A stretch of 64,000 bases of DNA from positions 5,806,501-5,870,500 of the forward strand of contig NC_092323.1 in NCBI RefSeq assembly GCF_036785885.1. The letters are read 5' to 3'. The notes under the pieces are model-generated. The model was not told the origin of the DNA. It made no database searches and saw only the letters and a list, made by a program, of their open reading frames with translations. The translations under genes were made by a program, and so were the position numbers. Positions 52,457-64,000 of the stretch are shown piece after piece; the stretch's first letter is position 1, and each line of letters starts with the position of its first letter. This DNA is from Coffea arabica (taxonomy: Eukaryota > Streptophyta > Magnoliopsida > Gentianales > Rubiaceae).

Positions 52457-55400
52457 TCACCTTGACTTCTTACTACGCAATCCCATCCTTGATTTTGCAT
52501 ACCTAAATATTTTGTCAAGTCCAAACTATAGAAAAACCAATGAAATCATGGGAAGAAAACCGAATAATACAATGGTAATCACAAAATTAGACTCAATCTT
52601 AGTAAAGGATACTCCAACCGCATGCCCTGACCAGATGGTGATGAGTACAGAACTGTGCCTTGTAGACGATTTAGAGCCTCAGTTGAAGTAGCAGAATCCT
52701 ACAAATTAAACCATCAGATGCAGACAGGAGCATTTTACTAAAAGATTAATCAGACAGAAAGCACAGGACTGAACCATGGCTCTGGGTCAAAATGGAAATG
52801 CTGGGCATGTGCCAATAAATGCTGGGTTCTCCGTATCATAGCAAAAAGGTGAGAAAAATCGTCCAGCTTTTGGTTTCACAGGAGAGGTTTAGATAGGTAA
52901 GGACAAGCAGTTGGTAGTACAGGTGACACAGTTAACAGTATACCTACCTATACGAGATGGAAAAAGGTTGAGCAGAATATATGCTACAAAGTGAAACATT
53001 TCTCCATGTAAAAGATAGCCAGGTACAGGTGCAAAAACAAAAACAATTGAACAAAACTTCCAGTAACCACCCTTAATCCCATGGAGACTAGTATCAAAGC
53101 TGAGCAGCAAATGCTCCACATTTTCCAGTCCAACCAACGGAGTGACTCAAGTTGACAACCAAAACTAAATAAAGAAGATTAGACTCTGAATGAATCTAGA
53201 AAAGATCCTAATTTTGTTCAAAATTCCAACAAGAGAAAAGGGACTATGCAAATGTACAACAAACAAAAGGAAATCGACTAGGTTAAGCTTTCATGCTTTT
53301 AGACCAGACTTGCAAAAATAGTGTTCCAGAAGAACAAAGTAAGAAATATACCTGGAAATCAACAAATGCAACAGGAGCCCCATATGTGCTCTGCATCTTC
53401 AATTTCAGAAATCCAGGACATCTAAGTAGAAAGCAGGCACCAAGTTAGTGCAGCCACAACAATTTTTATGATGAATGATGAAGAAGACTGTTCTCCTGAA
53501 CCTTGAAAAAACTTGAATGAGCTCCTGTTCTGAACAAGTTGGGCCCAGATTAGCTACAAAAAGTGTTGGACATGGGGTGGAATTCTGTGAAACACGGAGC
53601 TGAAGTCAAGCGGGTGTACAGCCAAAATGGATAAATTAATCTACCACATAAAAGATCGCTATATGAACTTGAAAAGGGAGTCAGTAGATAAGAATTGTCA
53701 AGTAATAATCTAAAGCAAGCAAGTGAACAATAACTGTAATCATTCCAACATGCTGAAACTAGTGCAGGAGCAAGACTAAGGCCCTGTTTGATAACTCAAT
53801 TTACCACTTAAATTTTATAGGTTCAGATCTTAACATGTTCAGATGTATTTGATAACCAAAAATAGAACATCTGAAGAAAATTAAGTGGCACTAAATTTTC
53901 TAGGCAAAATTTGCTCCCAAAAAAGGTGATAAGCTATTCACTTAATGTGATATATACACTCAAATGTATCAAATTTAGTCCTTAACAATTCAGTAACTTA
54001 ACGAATTCAGGCTTCAATTTTATCAAACACACCCTAACTCATGCCTTAAAATAAATGCGCTATACAAAATACTCAGAATCAGTATTCAGTTCATATATTC
54101 ATAAAGACTTTACCATATCAAGGACAATTTGGAATGGATAGCCTCTCTCATGAAAAGGCCCAGGTTTTCAAAAGCTTAAGGAGAAAACTAACATTTGTAG
54201 CTCGAAAATCATGAGCCAAAGCTGGAGTTAAATTCTAAAATTTTAAAGAGCCAAACAAAAATTATGAAATAGTTTGTAAAATACTGTATCATTAAATAAA
54301 ATTTCAGGGACAAGAACATCTTACCAATTTTTTACTAGAGTCATTTGCAGCCCTATCATCAAAGCTTCCCTCACTACATTGTGAGAAAAAAGACAATGGA
54401 AATCAGATAAGATTTTTCAGTAACATTGTAACTGATAAAGTTCTCTAACTTCAGGGAATAGGGCATATAGTGACTGCTTCAATGTGGCCCTTGACCTTTC
54501 AGCCAGAAGTAATCAAATATGAGTAAATTAAACGTGCATATCGGCCGGAAGTAAGCACTTCCAAATAATTAAAGTGTGCTTAAGTAGTGCAGATGACCTT
54601 TGTGTGGATGAATAACCAATCGTGTTGTGAGCGGAATTACCCGTTCCAGGCATGTGAATGCTGCCAACACCTGCTAGTGCCCAACAGTGCAAAACATGTG
54701 CAAGGTGAGCTTTTATATTAACGTGCTCTCCGCTTGGCTGACTAGCTAATATTCTTTGTAAGAGATCAAGTAGGTATCATGTGACTAATTTGGATTAAAA
54801 AAAAAAAGCATAAAAACACAATTAAACATCGTGCCCTTGGAAGAAGCAGAAGATAGAGACTGCTTGTAGAGATATTTTCATCCACAATGCACAGGAAAAC
54901 TAAGGCAAAAACCTTACCCGAATCTGTGCCCCTTGAAGAAGCAGAAGATTTCATCCTCTTCTCTGATGCAGCACTCTCATCATCTGGTTGTTGCAAGTCA
55001 AACACAATGGTTAAAAAAAACAGGACACAAGGCATGACAGGCAGGAAAAATGTTGCAAAAGTACCTGTTCTTAAGCGCTTAGACCTGGGATTAGATTTTG
55101 CAAGATCAATATATAATGTGGAACCTTTCTCAAGGTCAAATACCATTCCCTGGGAAGAAAAAAAAAAGAAAAAAAAGGATTAAAATCAACAAGTGCCGAG
55201 GATATTTTCTCAGTAAAACCAAAGATGTGAATATGAAAATGAAGGGAGCCAACTACATAAGGCAAGAATGCTAATTTATGCAGAAACAGATAACAATTAC
55301 AATATAAAGATACAGAATTTAGGGAAAACCCCACCATTCCAATTTTTAGTCATACACAACACAAACCCACAACATTACAATCGACAAGTTCTAAGAATGA

Positions 55401-56319
55401 GAGGCGATCCTAACCCCACCATTCCAATTTTTAGTCATACAAAACACAAACCCACAACATTAAAATCAACAAGTTGTAAGAATGAGAGACGATCCTAGAA
55501 TTGCATGAACTAAGGATCAGTGAGTAGCAAAGCCATTCCAAAATGGGATTTATAATTATGTTTTCCTTTGTGGGAAGGGCAGGTGCTCCCGCCAGGCTCT
55601 AAACCCGTCCGGTAAGTTTTTCAAATTTTTGAAAACAGAAAACCGACTTACTTGCCGGCCTCCACATCATTATTGATGATCGATTCATTTCAAATCAACC
55701 GAACCCGTCTAAAATACTAGAGTGTTTGACCACAGTTACTAGGAGCTCAGTAACTTAGAACTAACTAGTAACAAATGCATAGAAAGATGTCCTTACATTG
55801 AGCGTGTGTAATGCCATAACGGCTGACTGCTGATCCACAAAAACAGCAAAAGCAAATGGCTGTAAACAACCACCAAAGAAAGAACATATAAGAATGCATA
55901 TATGCATACATTAAACAGACTTGAAACGCCTGAGAGACCATCAACTAATCCGATAAACATAAAAACAAACAAATAATTGAGAAAATGAGGGGAAAAAAAA
56001 TCACCTGAGTACTGGCTGTAGTACGAAGATGAGAGGACTCGTAACCAGGGAACTCGCGAAATAGGTTGTAGATTTCTCGAGCCTTGACATCTTCAGGAAG
56101 TCCAGCTATGAAGAGAGTACGGACCTCGTCGTGCGAGGATTGAGGGTAAAGCGGCGGAGCGTAATTGACGAATTGGGTTTGAGGAGGTAGGTATTGCTGG
56201 TGGTGTAGCGGCTGAGCTACCGCAGGATGAGCAGGATGGGCAGCGGCTCCTGGAGGAGGTGGCGGTGGAGCTTCGTAATATTGGTAGTGCGCAGGCGGAG
56301 GAGGGTAGTATGCCGCCAT
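52457..56319 (-). CDS. Two-RRM RNA-binding protein, plant RBPMS-like
   Basis: Ten exons join in phase to 312 residues: 56319-56005, 55859-55797, 55149-55065, 54983-54918, 54673-54598, 54373-54325, 53584-53502, 53421-53352, 52698-52613, 52502-52457. The N-terminus is a low-complexity Pro/Tyr/His-rich stretch (1-60). RRM1 covers about 66-146, with RNP2 LFIAGLP (69-75) and RNP1-like PFAFAVFVD (106-114). A Gly/Ser-rich linker (155-218, including HMPGTGNSAHNTIGY) follows. RRM2 covers about 223-299, with RNP2 LFVANLG (226-232) and RNP1-like GAPVAFVDF. The basic tail is YAKSRMGLRSKKSR. The EDVKAREIYNLFREFPGYE string is shared with the plant family that includes At2g42240 and with animal RBPMS/couch potato. 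It probably binds mRNA; targets in plants are not known to me. The ATG at 56319 (MAAYYPPPP) is used because the frame upstream has only a TTG. Microexons of 46-49 nt are present. Confidence 0.9.
53779..54035. mobile_element. MITE in intron 6 of the RNA-binding protein gene
   Basis: The left end AGGCCCTGTTTGATAA and the right end TTATCAAACACACCCT are inverted repeats with two or three mismatches around a 257-bp AT-rich interior. The ends resemble hAT-type MITEs, but an 8-bp target duplication was not found. Confidence 0.55.
55327..55496. repeat. Tandem duplication of an 85-bp unit in intron 2 of the RNA-binding protein gene
   Basis: Copies 55327-55411 and 55412-55496 both begin AACCCCACCATTCC and end near GATCCTA, with only a few differences. 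Confidence 0.9.
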
Positions 56320-58811
56320 GACGACGACGTCGTCCAAGGAAAGACTTCGATGAGGCCTGGTTTCTTCCTATACTGTGATTTTGTGAATAAGAGCTTAGCG
56401 TTTACATTTGCTAAGCTAGGAAGTCGGCCAGTGGTGGATTGCTTTTGGGCCCAATAGGCGGAAGGATTCATATGGGCTTTTTGGGGTTTTCAGATGGGCT
56501 TTTTTTTTCTTTTTTCTTTAGGTAGCTCTCTTCGCTTTTTTTTTTTTTTTGGTTTTTCCTCTTTCCCTTTTTATTTTTAGGTAGCTTTCTTCGCTTTTTA
56601 TTTGTCCGTAATATATTCTCTACTAACTATTTTTTTTTTTAATCCCCAACTCAGTTTGCTTATCTTGGAAGATCGCCACGATTGTTGTGGCCTATATTCG
56701 GTGAGGGACCAAGAGAAGAAAAGAAAAATGCTACTTAAAGTTTGCGAGCGAGAGTGTTAGATAAAAACTCAGATTAGATCAACATCCATGATAGTTAAAT
56801 ATTCTAACAAATGACAGTTTTTTTTTTTTAATGGATGGGTACGAAATAGAGACGACATACTTGTAGAGTTAGTTCTGCATTTTACATGGAAAATGGTGGT
56901 TTCTGTTAGGAAGACTTATGGGCGAGGCAAGTTTTGGATTTGAAGCATTTACAATAAGTCTCTAAAGCGACAAAAATGACAAATATTACGAAGCCAAGTT
57001 ACGTGCACGTTTGCAGTTCGTGCGAAACAATAATGACAATAGATTTTGGATCAGCCTCACCCCCATCGAGATAATTCAATTTTCCACGAGAACAGGCTCC
57101 TTGTGCAACTGTTACCATAAAAAAAAAAAAGTCAATTTGATTCTTATAAAGTAATTGGATAAATTGGTTGATTAAATATAAAAGTGAACGAGTGAATGGG
57201 TTTGAAATATTTTTTACCGTCACGTTTATGGTTTGAATTCTGTATCTGAGAGTTAGGAACGGAAAGGATGCGAGGAGAAATGGGAGAATAAAATAAATGA
57301 ATATCATGTGGAAGATCATGAATACTTGTAATACCATTTTGTTCAATCAAAAAGAAAATGCTAGATTTCATCATGCAGATAATGCATCATTAACTAGATT
57401 ACATAGATTCAAAGAAACTAATACTCGTCTTCCCAGGAGATGCAATGGCAATATTAATGCTACCAAAATCCAGAAACCTTTGACTGGCCTCTATAAGTTG
57501 GATTGGTTCATCCACACCATTAATGTTAATTGCTTTCCACTAGAGGTCTTCATATTCACGAGCAATCAAATGTTTGGTCGACTCGTAGTGAAAATTCACC
57601 TATAATAAAAACTCATGGCTTAAATGTTGAAATTGTTAATTTTTTGTTGCTATATACGTACTGCGTTTCCCTTTTAGTTTTCAGTAAGGAACCCTTATGT
57701 TCCAAATACTAAAACGGCCACTTGTTCTCAATCCTGAAGTAGTGTTAATCATTTGAGTTCCTACCAAGCCCAATGACAAGGAAGAAAACGTATACATTCC
57801 TCCTAGCTAAAAGATTTTACCAACAGCCCCCGTGCTTTCTCTGCGAAAGTGGTCATGTTCGGTTATGGAGACTAAAATGCCATGGGAACTAATGCTGCTA
57901 CATCTTGATAATCCAAATGAGGCTATTGATTTCCATGCACTTCTTTGCAATGTGGTAAAGCTTAGAATTGAACTGCTTCATCTTGCGTTGTAGTAAACTT
58001 TTATATATAAGTTTTTCGGAAAAGAAATTTCTAACAAAAGAAGAGTAAGATTTAAGAAGCGAAAAAAGGCGAGGGAGATTTAAACACAGACCTCTAAGTC
58101 CTAGGACCTGGACCAAAGCCTCCTCTACTATTTTATACATACTTCCAAGTTGTAATATCCTCTCATACTTATATTACCATATCTAACAAAAAAATTCAAA
58201 AGCACACATCACATAAAATCTGGGCAGCCTCACACTTAGCGTCAGGCCCAATTCAACTAGTTGACATCAAAGTCTGACCACCCACACTATTGAATGGAAA
58301 ATTGTTCGAAAGACTGCTTTGCCGAATGTCCACTAGTCGAATGGTGAAAATCAAATCAATTAAGGTGGAAAGAAGGCATGATAACTGAAATTTCACTAGC
58401 AACGGTTTACTCGAATCTTGCTCTGATCACCAAAAGGAGAAAGTCTTGAAATCCAAGGCCATCTGCCCAATGCCCTGAGATGAAACTCTACCCACAACCA
58501 AAAGAGACCTCAATCATCAGGTTAAAGCAACACTACACATTCAAGAAATTAGCCAGCAAACAGGATCTTTTAACAGCAAACGAATTTAATGTCAGCTTGT
58601 CTACACAAATTTGTGACACAAGAACGTCAACGAGTAGGTTCAGATACACGATGAAATGTGCTTTATCATGAGAAGAACTACCAATGAGCATATTGGCTGA
58701 CTGGAACACTTCCACATTTCGATATTAGTGAAGTCCAAACAGAACACTTCAGAATGCAGTTTGCATCAAAACAACTGAAACAATCATCAAGAACCAAAAT
58801 GCGCAAGCTAT
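56320..58811. other. Region between the RNA-binding protein gene and SCE1
   Basis: The first few hundred bases should hold the promoter and leader of the RNA-binding protein gene (minus strand), including T-rich tracts and a duplicated TTTAGGTAGCT-CTTCGCTTTTT string at about 56518 and 56577. The right-hand part should hold the SCE1 3' UTR. Open frames in 56999-57605 and 57898-58140 have no recognisable domain. Confidence 0.5.
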
Positions 58812-60683
58812 TTAGATAAGAGGTGGGTATTGCTTTGCCTGCTGTCGCACTCTCTTCTTATACTCCAGAGCATCCTGCAAATACAGGTGGCATCTTATTA
58901 TATTCAGCATTTGTATCTTTACCTTTTCAAAGCAGCTATGCTCCCACCAGAATACATTAAATCAAATGACTATATAATTTCAAAGAACTGTAAGTTAGGT
59001 CACCATCTGATTAGACGTAAAATGCAACCAATGGCTGCAAAATTTAGCAAAAACTAGCTCCGCAACACATACCCTTGAATCCACTTCAGCACATCTGTAA
59101 TTAATAAATTGAAGATAAAGCAACACAGTGGCTGACATATTTCAGCCATCTTATTTGATCATGACTTATCTGCAACTCTAACTAAAATATTGAGCCTGGC
59201 CAAACAAATTCATGGAAAATATGGAGTGGCTATGAATGATTCTTTTTTTAATATGTTAAATTACCTGCGACATCAAAAGAAGAGATGAACCATGCAGTTT
59301 CAAAATGTTACTTTTCTCAATAAAGCGAATATCCTACAACAATGTCAATACCAATGGAGCACCGCTATACTTTGATGTTCTTTGGTGAAAGGTATCCAGT
59401 TAACAGAAGAAGATCCTAAAAGAGAGAAAAACTTGCAAATTCAGCTTCCAGAGAAGACAAGTCACCTGTATAAATAGGTGGTAACCATCAGTTTGTGCAG
59501 GATCAGCAGGATTCGGTTGATCCAACAAGTCCTGGATACCTACTAGGATTTGCTTCACTGTAATGGCTGGTCTCCAACCCTGGAGATGACAAAAAGCATG
59601 CATCAACTTATAATGGAGCCAAAAGTCACGTGTAAAAGATTTGATTAATATGCCAAGCAGAATGGTACATACACTATCTTCATTGAGGATTGAGAGGCAA
59701 ACGGTCCCAGAAGGATAGACATTAGGGTGAAAGAAACCTTGAGGGAATTTACACTTTGGTGGTTTACTCGGATAGTCTTCACTGAAGTGAAGCGTAAGTG
59801 GATAAGAACCACCTTCCCAGTCAGTCTGCAGCCAATATTGGTAATACAAGATTTATGATACTCAATTTGCAATAAGAATCATGATCATTTGAGATAAAGT
59901 AGCTTCACGGGTTGAAACAGTAAAGCAGCTAACATATAACATATTAACCATTATAAACTTGCACTGAATTGATCCAGTAAACACTGATTCAGTGACATCC
60001 AATAAGCCTTGATAATGCGATCGAAAGGAATTTAAAAACCAGTTTCCATCACTTCTAGTAACTGCCATGTCTGAACATACCTTTCGAAGGAGGATTAGAT
60101 AGAAAAGTTATTACTACATAGAGAAGGAGAGCAACTAATGGTTCAATAGTGCCCTTTCACCTCTACTCAGAAATTTTTAAGTAGCTATTACAAAGGAGAC
60201 AAACCAGAGTTAAGGTTTATTTCCATTCTGAAGAAAGATATTTCATCTATAACGATGGGAAACAAAGAAGTGTTGCACTGCTTGTTTTATTGATCATATA
60301 ATTTCCCAATAAACTTGCTTCATTAGAGAAAACAGAATGGACTCTTTTTTAGTTAATTGCCGATGATAGTGTGCTTCAAGTAAAACGCATGGTAAGAATC
60401 CTAAATTCCAGCAATATAGCTACAGACATCACTAAGTTCAAGCTAGATCTTCAGAATTATCATCCATTCATTTTTTCCTAGCTAGAAGTGTCATTTTGGT
60501 GGACCAACGCCTAAGTTAAGATCGACTGCAAAGTAAAAACTCGCCCCATTTTAATCTTCGTAGCCAAATTACCCATAAGACCATAACAATGCTTAGACAC
60601 CAAAGACATTAAAATTTCATCAAAGAAGCTTATAAAACAATAGAAGAAGGTACAGGCAATAATACACAACAAAGTTGTGCTAA

Positions 60684-60722
<39 letters not shown>

Positions 60723-61184
60723 AACCAGCCAAAAAAAAAAGAGCAACAACTCTTCGCCACAGCACTAGTCATTAGTTTTAACTCTTGTCCAGTATTACAA
60801 AAAGAATACGAAATTTAAGTTACAAAATAAAAAGTGATTCTAGGTTAAGAAACTTACCCCAGGCTTACCAGGAATGGTGCAGTGCCAAACCATCAAATTA
60901 ACGGAACCATCTGGAAGTGTCTCCGGCTTGGCCACGAAACCCTAAACCAGTAAAAATAAACATAATTAGAGCTCTAATTATTCTGTTGAGCAAAAAACAA
61001 TTCAAGACGTGAATTTATCGCTAATATAAATAGTAAATTTTCATATTATGCTGCGTATAAGGATAACAGGGAGGAGGCAAAAAAAAGGACTCAAACAGAG
61101 AGAGCATGATCAAACATGGGGGTGATTTTTACGCCAGGCTTTGCGTTCCTCGGTGAGACGTCCACGCGCTATACCTCCCGACAT
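58812..61184 (-). CDS. SCE1: SUMO-conjugating enzyme E2 (UBC9/SCE1)
   Basis: Five exons join in phase to 160 residues, the usual size: 61184-61116, 60941-60858, 59825-59673, 59579-59466, 58874-58812. The protein begins [20 protein letters not shown], with the N-terminal helix that contacts SUMO and E1. The E2 fold follows. HPN is at 84-86 and the active-site cysteine is Cys94 in [20 protein letters not shown] and the C-terminal helix [16 protein letters not shown] are as in Arabidopsis SCE1. The enzyme takes SUMO from the SAE1/SAE2 E1 and transfers it to lysines of target proteins in nucleus and cytoplasm. All catalytic residues are present. The ATG at 61184 gives the conserved N-terminus, and I see no ATG on this strand in the roughly 150 bases before it. 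Intron 2 contains a GA repeat. Confidence 0.97.
60689..60719. repeat. GA microsatellite in SCE1 intron 2
   Basis: An AG dinucleotide tract of about 30 bases in the 1.0-kb intron between exons 2 and 3. It produces a short artefactual open frame of Leu-Ser repeats on the minus strand. Confidence 0.9.
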
Positions 61185-64000
61185 TTCAGCGCAATTTTGC
61201 CAATTGAAACCTCCGAAAAGATTTCTGTTTTACCAAAAAAGAAGAGAAAATGAGTAGCCTTCGGATTTCACGGCTACCGTAGACGACGAGACGACTAGAG
61301 AGGGAGAGAAGGAGGCCTGGGGACTGAGAGTGCCCGTGGGCTGTATGCGATCGTGTATTTGGAGTACCGATCTAATTAATGCTTTATTTTTTTTTTCTCT
61401 TATCATTTTTATTTTAAAGATCATCAACTTGACTGTACTGATCACAATCGACCAACCAACAATTGGGCTTTAAAAAATTAATTAATAACTATGATTAGTC
61501 TAATAATGGATTTTTGATAGGTTAGAATATTGGGATTTTAGGAGATAGGAAGTCAAATGGATTCTTTTATTCCCAGCCTATAGCGTGAATTCCACGCCAT
61601 TCATGTCCTCACGTGGAAAATGCGTGCCAACTGCCAACCGGTCCGTAGGTGGCTGTGGCTCTACCAAAAAAATATATATTTTTTGTGGCCCCCACGAAAT
61701 GGAGAAAGAATGAGTAAATTTTTTGTAGGACGCCTCTCCCAAACCTCGTTTTACACATTTTTTATCACTTTTTTATTTTATATATATAACGTTCTGAACA
61801 AATACAATGCAACAGTACTATTTTTTTGTCCCGAACTCTTCAAACTTGCAATTCAACGACCTCTTACATTTCGTACCAATCCTTACTTTTCATACTATAC
61901 AAATTCCAATTCAATCATACTTTAAGTTGAAGTTGAGTTTTCCTTTTTTTTTTTAGGGATAATTTCAAAAACTTGCCTTGAAATTTTTGATAATTTCACT
62001 CGATTCCCTTGAGATTTACATAATTACAATGACCTCCTTTGACATGATAAAAAGACAATAATACCTTCATTAATTGTCAACTCATTAAAAAAACTCTACT
62101 AAATATTAAAGTTCTCTCAATTATTGTCAATCAATAATTCAAACTACGCTTTTCTCATTTAACTTTCTATCCTCTTCCTTTTACATCTGATTTCCTTCCA
62201 AACTCATGTATTTATTCTTATCAACCAAATGTGTACTATCGCCAATAATAAAACCACCATAGACACCAAAACTACCAATGCTTACTTATTTTGGTGTCTA
62301 TTCCCAATTCTCCCTTTTTCATCATTATTATTAAATAGTTTTCTTACCCCCATATTTGTTTTCAATTTTTGATAGGCATTAGCAAATTAAAATTGTCAAA
62401 TGACAAATTGAGTGATAATTTCATTATTAAACTAGATGGAGATAAAAACAGTAGCAGTGATAAAAAAATAAAAATTAAGGATAGGAAGTGTAATAGGAAC
62501 TAAATATAGATTATACTATTATGGTTGTTATGAAAAAAAATGTTCTCAATATATTTATAACTGCATTGTGTTTCTATTTTTTATTTACAATTATTAATGT
62601 TATTCATATAGAGAAAATTTGATTGATTTTGAACTTTGTGCCAATGGAGTATATTGGACATTCATAATAGTAGTGATGCCTTAAATTATTTTGTATTAAA
62701 AAAGTGATAGCCATGAAATTAAAATTTAGAGATATCGATGTATATTGTTGTGTATTATGCAAAATCTAATATTGATATGAAACTGTAAGTAATTTTTTGG
62801 ATATCTGATGTAGTGTTTATAATTGATATAATGATTTGCATCAAAAATCTTTAGGTAAAAGATGAACATTAAAACAAAGATAAATATTTATTTAATGGTG
62901 ATTTGGATGTTGATGGATAGGTAATAGTGATAGCAAGTAAGGATGAATGAAATATAAACTATGAACTATTTTTTCCTTTTATTTTTGCTATTAATTATAA
63001 ATCAAGGGCATTATAGGATTTTTGAGAAAAAGTCTAGCGTTTTAGACCTAAAATGTTGCTTAAACAATGAAAATAGGGGAGGTATGTGTAATTTTTAAAA
63101 ATTGAGGAGAGCTTTCTGCGATTATCAAAAACCTCAGTGGAGTTATGTGAAATTATTCCTTTTTTTTTTAAAAAAAAAATTATACATGTTTTGAAAAATA
63201 TTCCATGAGCTTCTTTCCATAGTCCACACTTTGTATAATTTATTCACAAGAGGCATTTGGTCAATGACAGCGTTCGACGTACGTCGATTGGCCCAAGGCC
63301 CTAAGCTAAGCTGATAATTTGACGAGACTAAAGTTCATCAAGTTAAAACTCAGATTTCAAACAATTAATTTGTACCTAACATATGCTATATAGGATTATG
63401 ATCACTAATCAGATATGTTCCATCTATGGGTTTAATAGCTTAGTTTGGCCATAAGCTTGAGGAGGTGTCAGCCACTTTATCTTTTTGAGACAAATGTGAA
63501 AATGAGCCTTCTTGTTTTTTGCTCCAAAATGAGATAAAAAGCCTTCAGGAATGTAGAGTTCTTTCCCCCCTTTCAGTTTCAGTAGAGAAAAGAACAGAGA
63601 TGGGTAGCTCTTTTAATCCTTCAAATCAGCTTCATACCCTGTTCCGGACATCTGGTAACCGGAAATTTATGAGAATTCTTCAAAGAAATCTTGTGAAGCC
63701 AGCTCGATCTATCTTAATATACACCAAAAATTAAATTAAAAAGACAACTCGGAGTGGTGATGGAAGAAGTTTCTTTTCCCCTTCAGCAGAAGTTTCATGT
63801 GTTTGTTTCCAACATACAGTTAGTCATCTCTAAACCGAACGTACAAAGCTGCTTTGAAGATCAAACATGGCGTTTAAGAAATTGTTTTGATAGGTCTGGA
63901 AAGATATGACAAAACAAAATGCATTTCTCCCAATTTCTCGCCAGAAACCCTATCAAGATACCATACTATCTTCAACTCGCACAACATGCTACTAACACAA
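61185..64000. other. SCE1 upstream region and right-edge intergenic sequence
   Basis: About 61185-61400 should contain the SCE1 leader and promoter. It includes a CT-rich leader on the minus strand. Most of the remainder is occupied by an AT-rich inverted-end element (61956-63159). The open frame at 63519-63734 is not recognised, and I see nothing else defensible before the window ends. Confidence 0.5.
61956..63159. mobile_element. Larger inverted-end element related to the Mutator-like element at 31101
   Basis: The left end GGGATAATTTCAAAAACTTG and the right end, read on the other strand, GGAATAATTTCACATAACTC share the GGRATAATTTCA start with the element at 31101-31982. Both ends also carry a TTTTTGATAAT block. 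T-tracts ending in A flank both sides, consistent with a 9-bp TTTTTTTTA duplication but too simple to prove it. The 1.2-kb interior has no transposase frame. Confidence 0.6.

Noticed and set aside
57297-57605. 102-residue open frame on the plus strand
   Set aside because: Considered as a retrotransposon RNase H remnant, but no catalytic or family motif could be matched.
63519-63734. 71-residue open frame at the right edge
   Set aside because: It could be a fragment of a gene that extends beyond the window, but nothing in it is recognisable.

Overview
The window is nuclear DNA from a eudicot plant. It is AT-rich. Its genes carry many small exons with canonical GT-AG introns, there are long AT-rich spacers full of short transposon derivatives, and every recognisable protein has a plant-specific architecture. 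The protein sequences would fit an asterid, but I cannot name the genus from sequence alone; a coffee-family plant is only a guess. No bacterial, viral, CRISPR or organellar block was seen.

Seven protein-coding genes can be supported, and I rebuilt their exons by hand so that the reading phase is continuous across every intron. From left to right they are: (1) the 5' end of a filament-like plant protein (FPP) coiled-coil gene, minus strand, running off the left edge; (2) a complete OTU-family deubiquitinase with a C-terminal SEC-C motif (OTU7 type), plus strand, 7894-13073, 11 exons; (3) a complete APETALA2-type double-AP2-domain transcription factor with an intact miR172 site, minus strand, 23122-26111, 10 coding exons; (4) a plastid-targeted paired-CBS protein of the CBSX1/CBSX2 type, plus strand, 40927-44041, 8 exons; (5) a single-exon DREB/ERF repressor with a C-terminal EAR motif (DEAR1/CEJ1-like), minus strand, 48047-48541; (6) a two-RRM RNA-binding protein (plant RBPMS-like), minus strand, 52457-56319, 10 exons; (7) the SUMO E2 enzyme SCE1/UBC9, minus strand, 58812-61184, 5 exons.

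The spaces between genes (about 2.5-7.9, 13.3-23.1, 26.1-40.9, 44.0-48.0, 48.5-52.4, 56.3-58.8 and 61.2-64 kb) hold no gene I can defend. They contain two related tRNA-derived SINEs (one with a 15-bp target-site duplication), a MITE family with GTTTGGATTG inverted ends present at least five times, a Mutator-like non-autonomous element with 9-bp target duplications and a larger relative, several other inverted-repeat elements, three local tandem duplications of 85-146 bp, and microsatellites. One tandem duplication copies the last coding bases and the 3' flank of the OTU gene.

The genes do not form a pathway or a cluster. They are independent housekeeping or regulatory loci (ubiquitin/SUMO modification, redox regulation in plastids, floral and stress transcription, RNA binding). 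I found no evidence of a new multi-gene system. The observations most worth following up are the OTU tail duplication, the MITE family and the Mutator-like pair.
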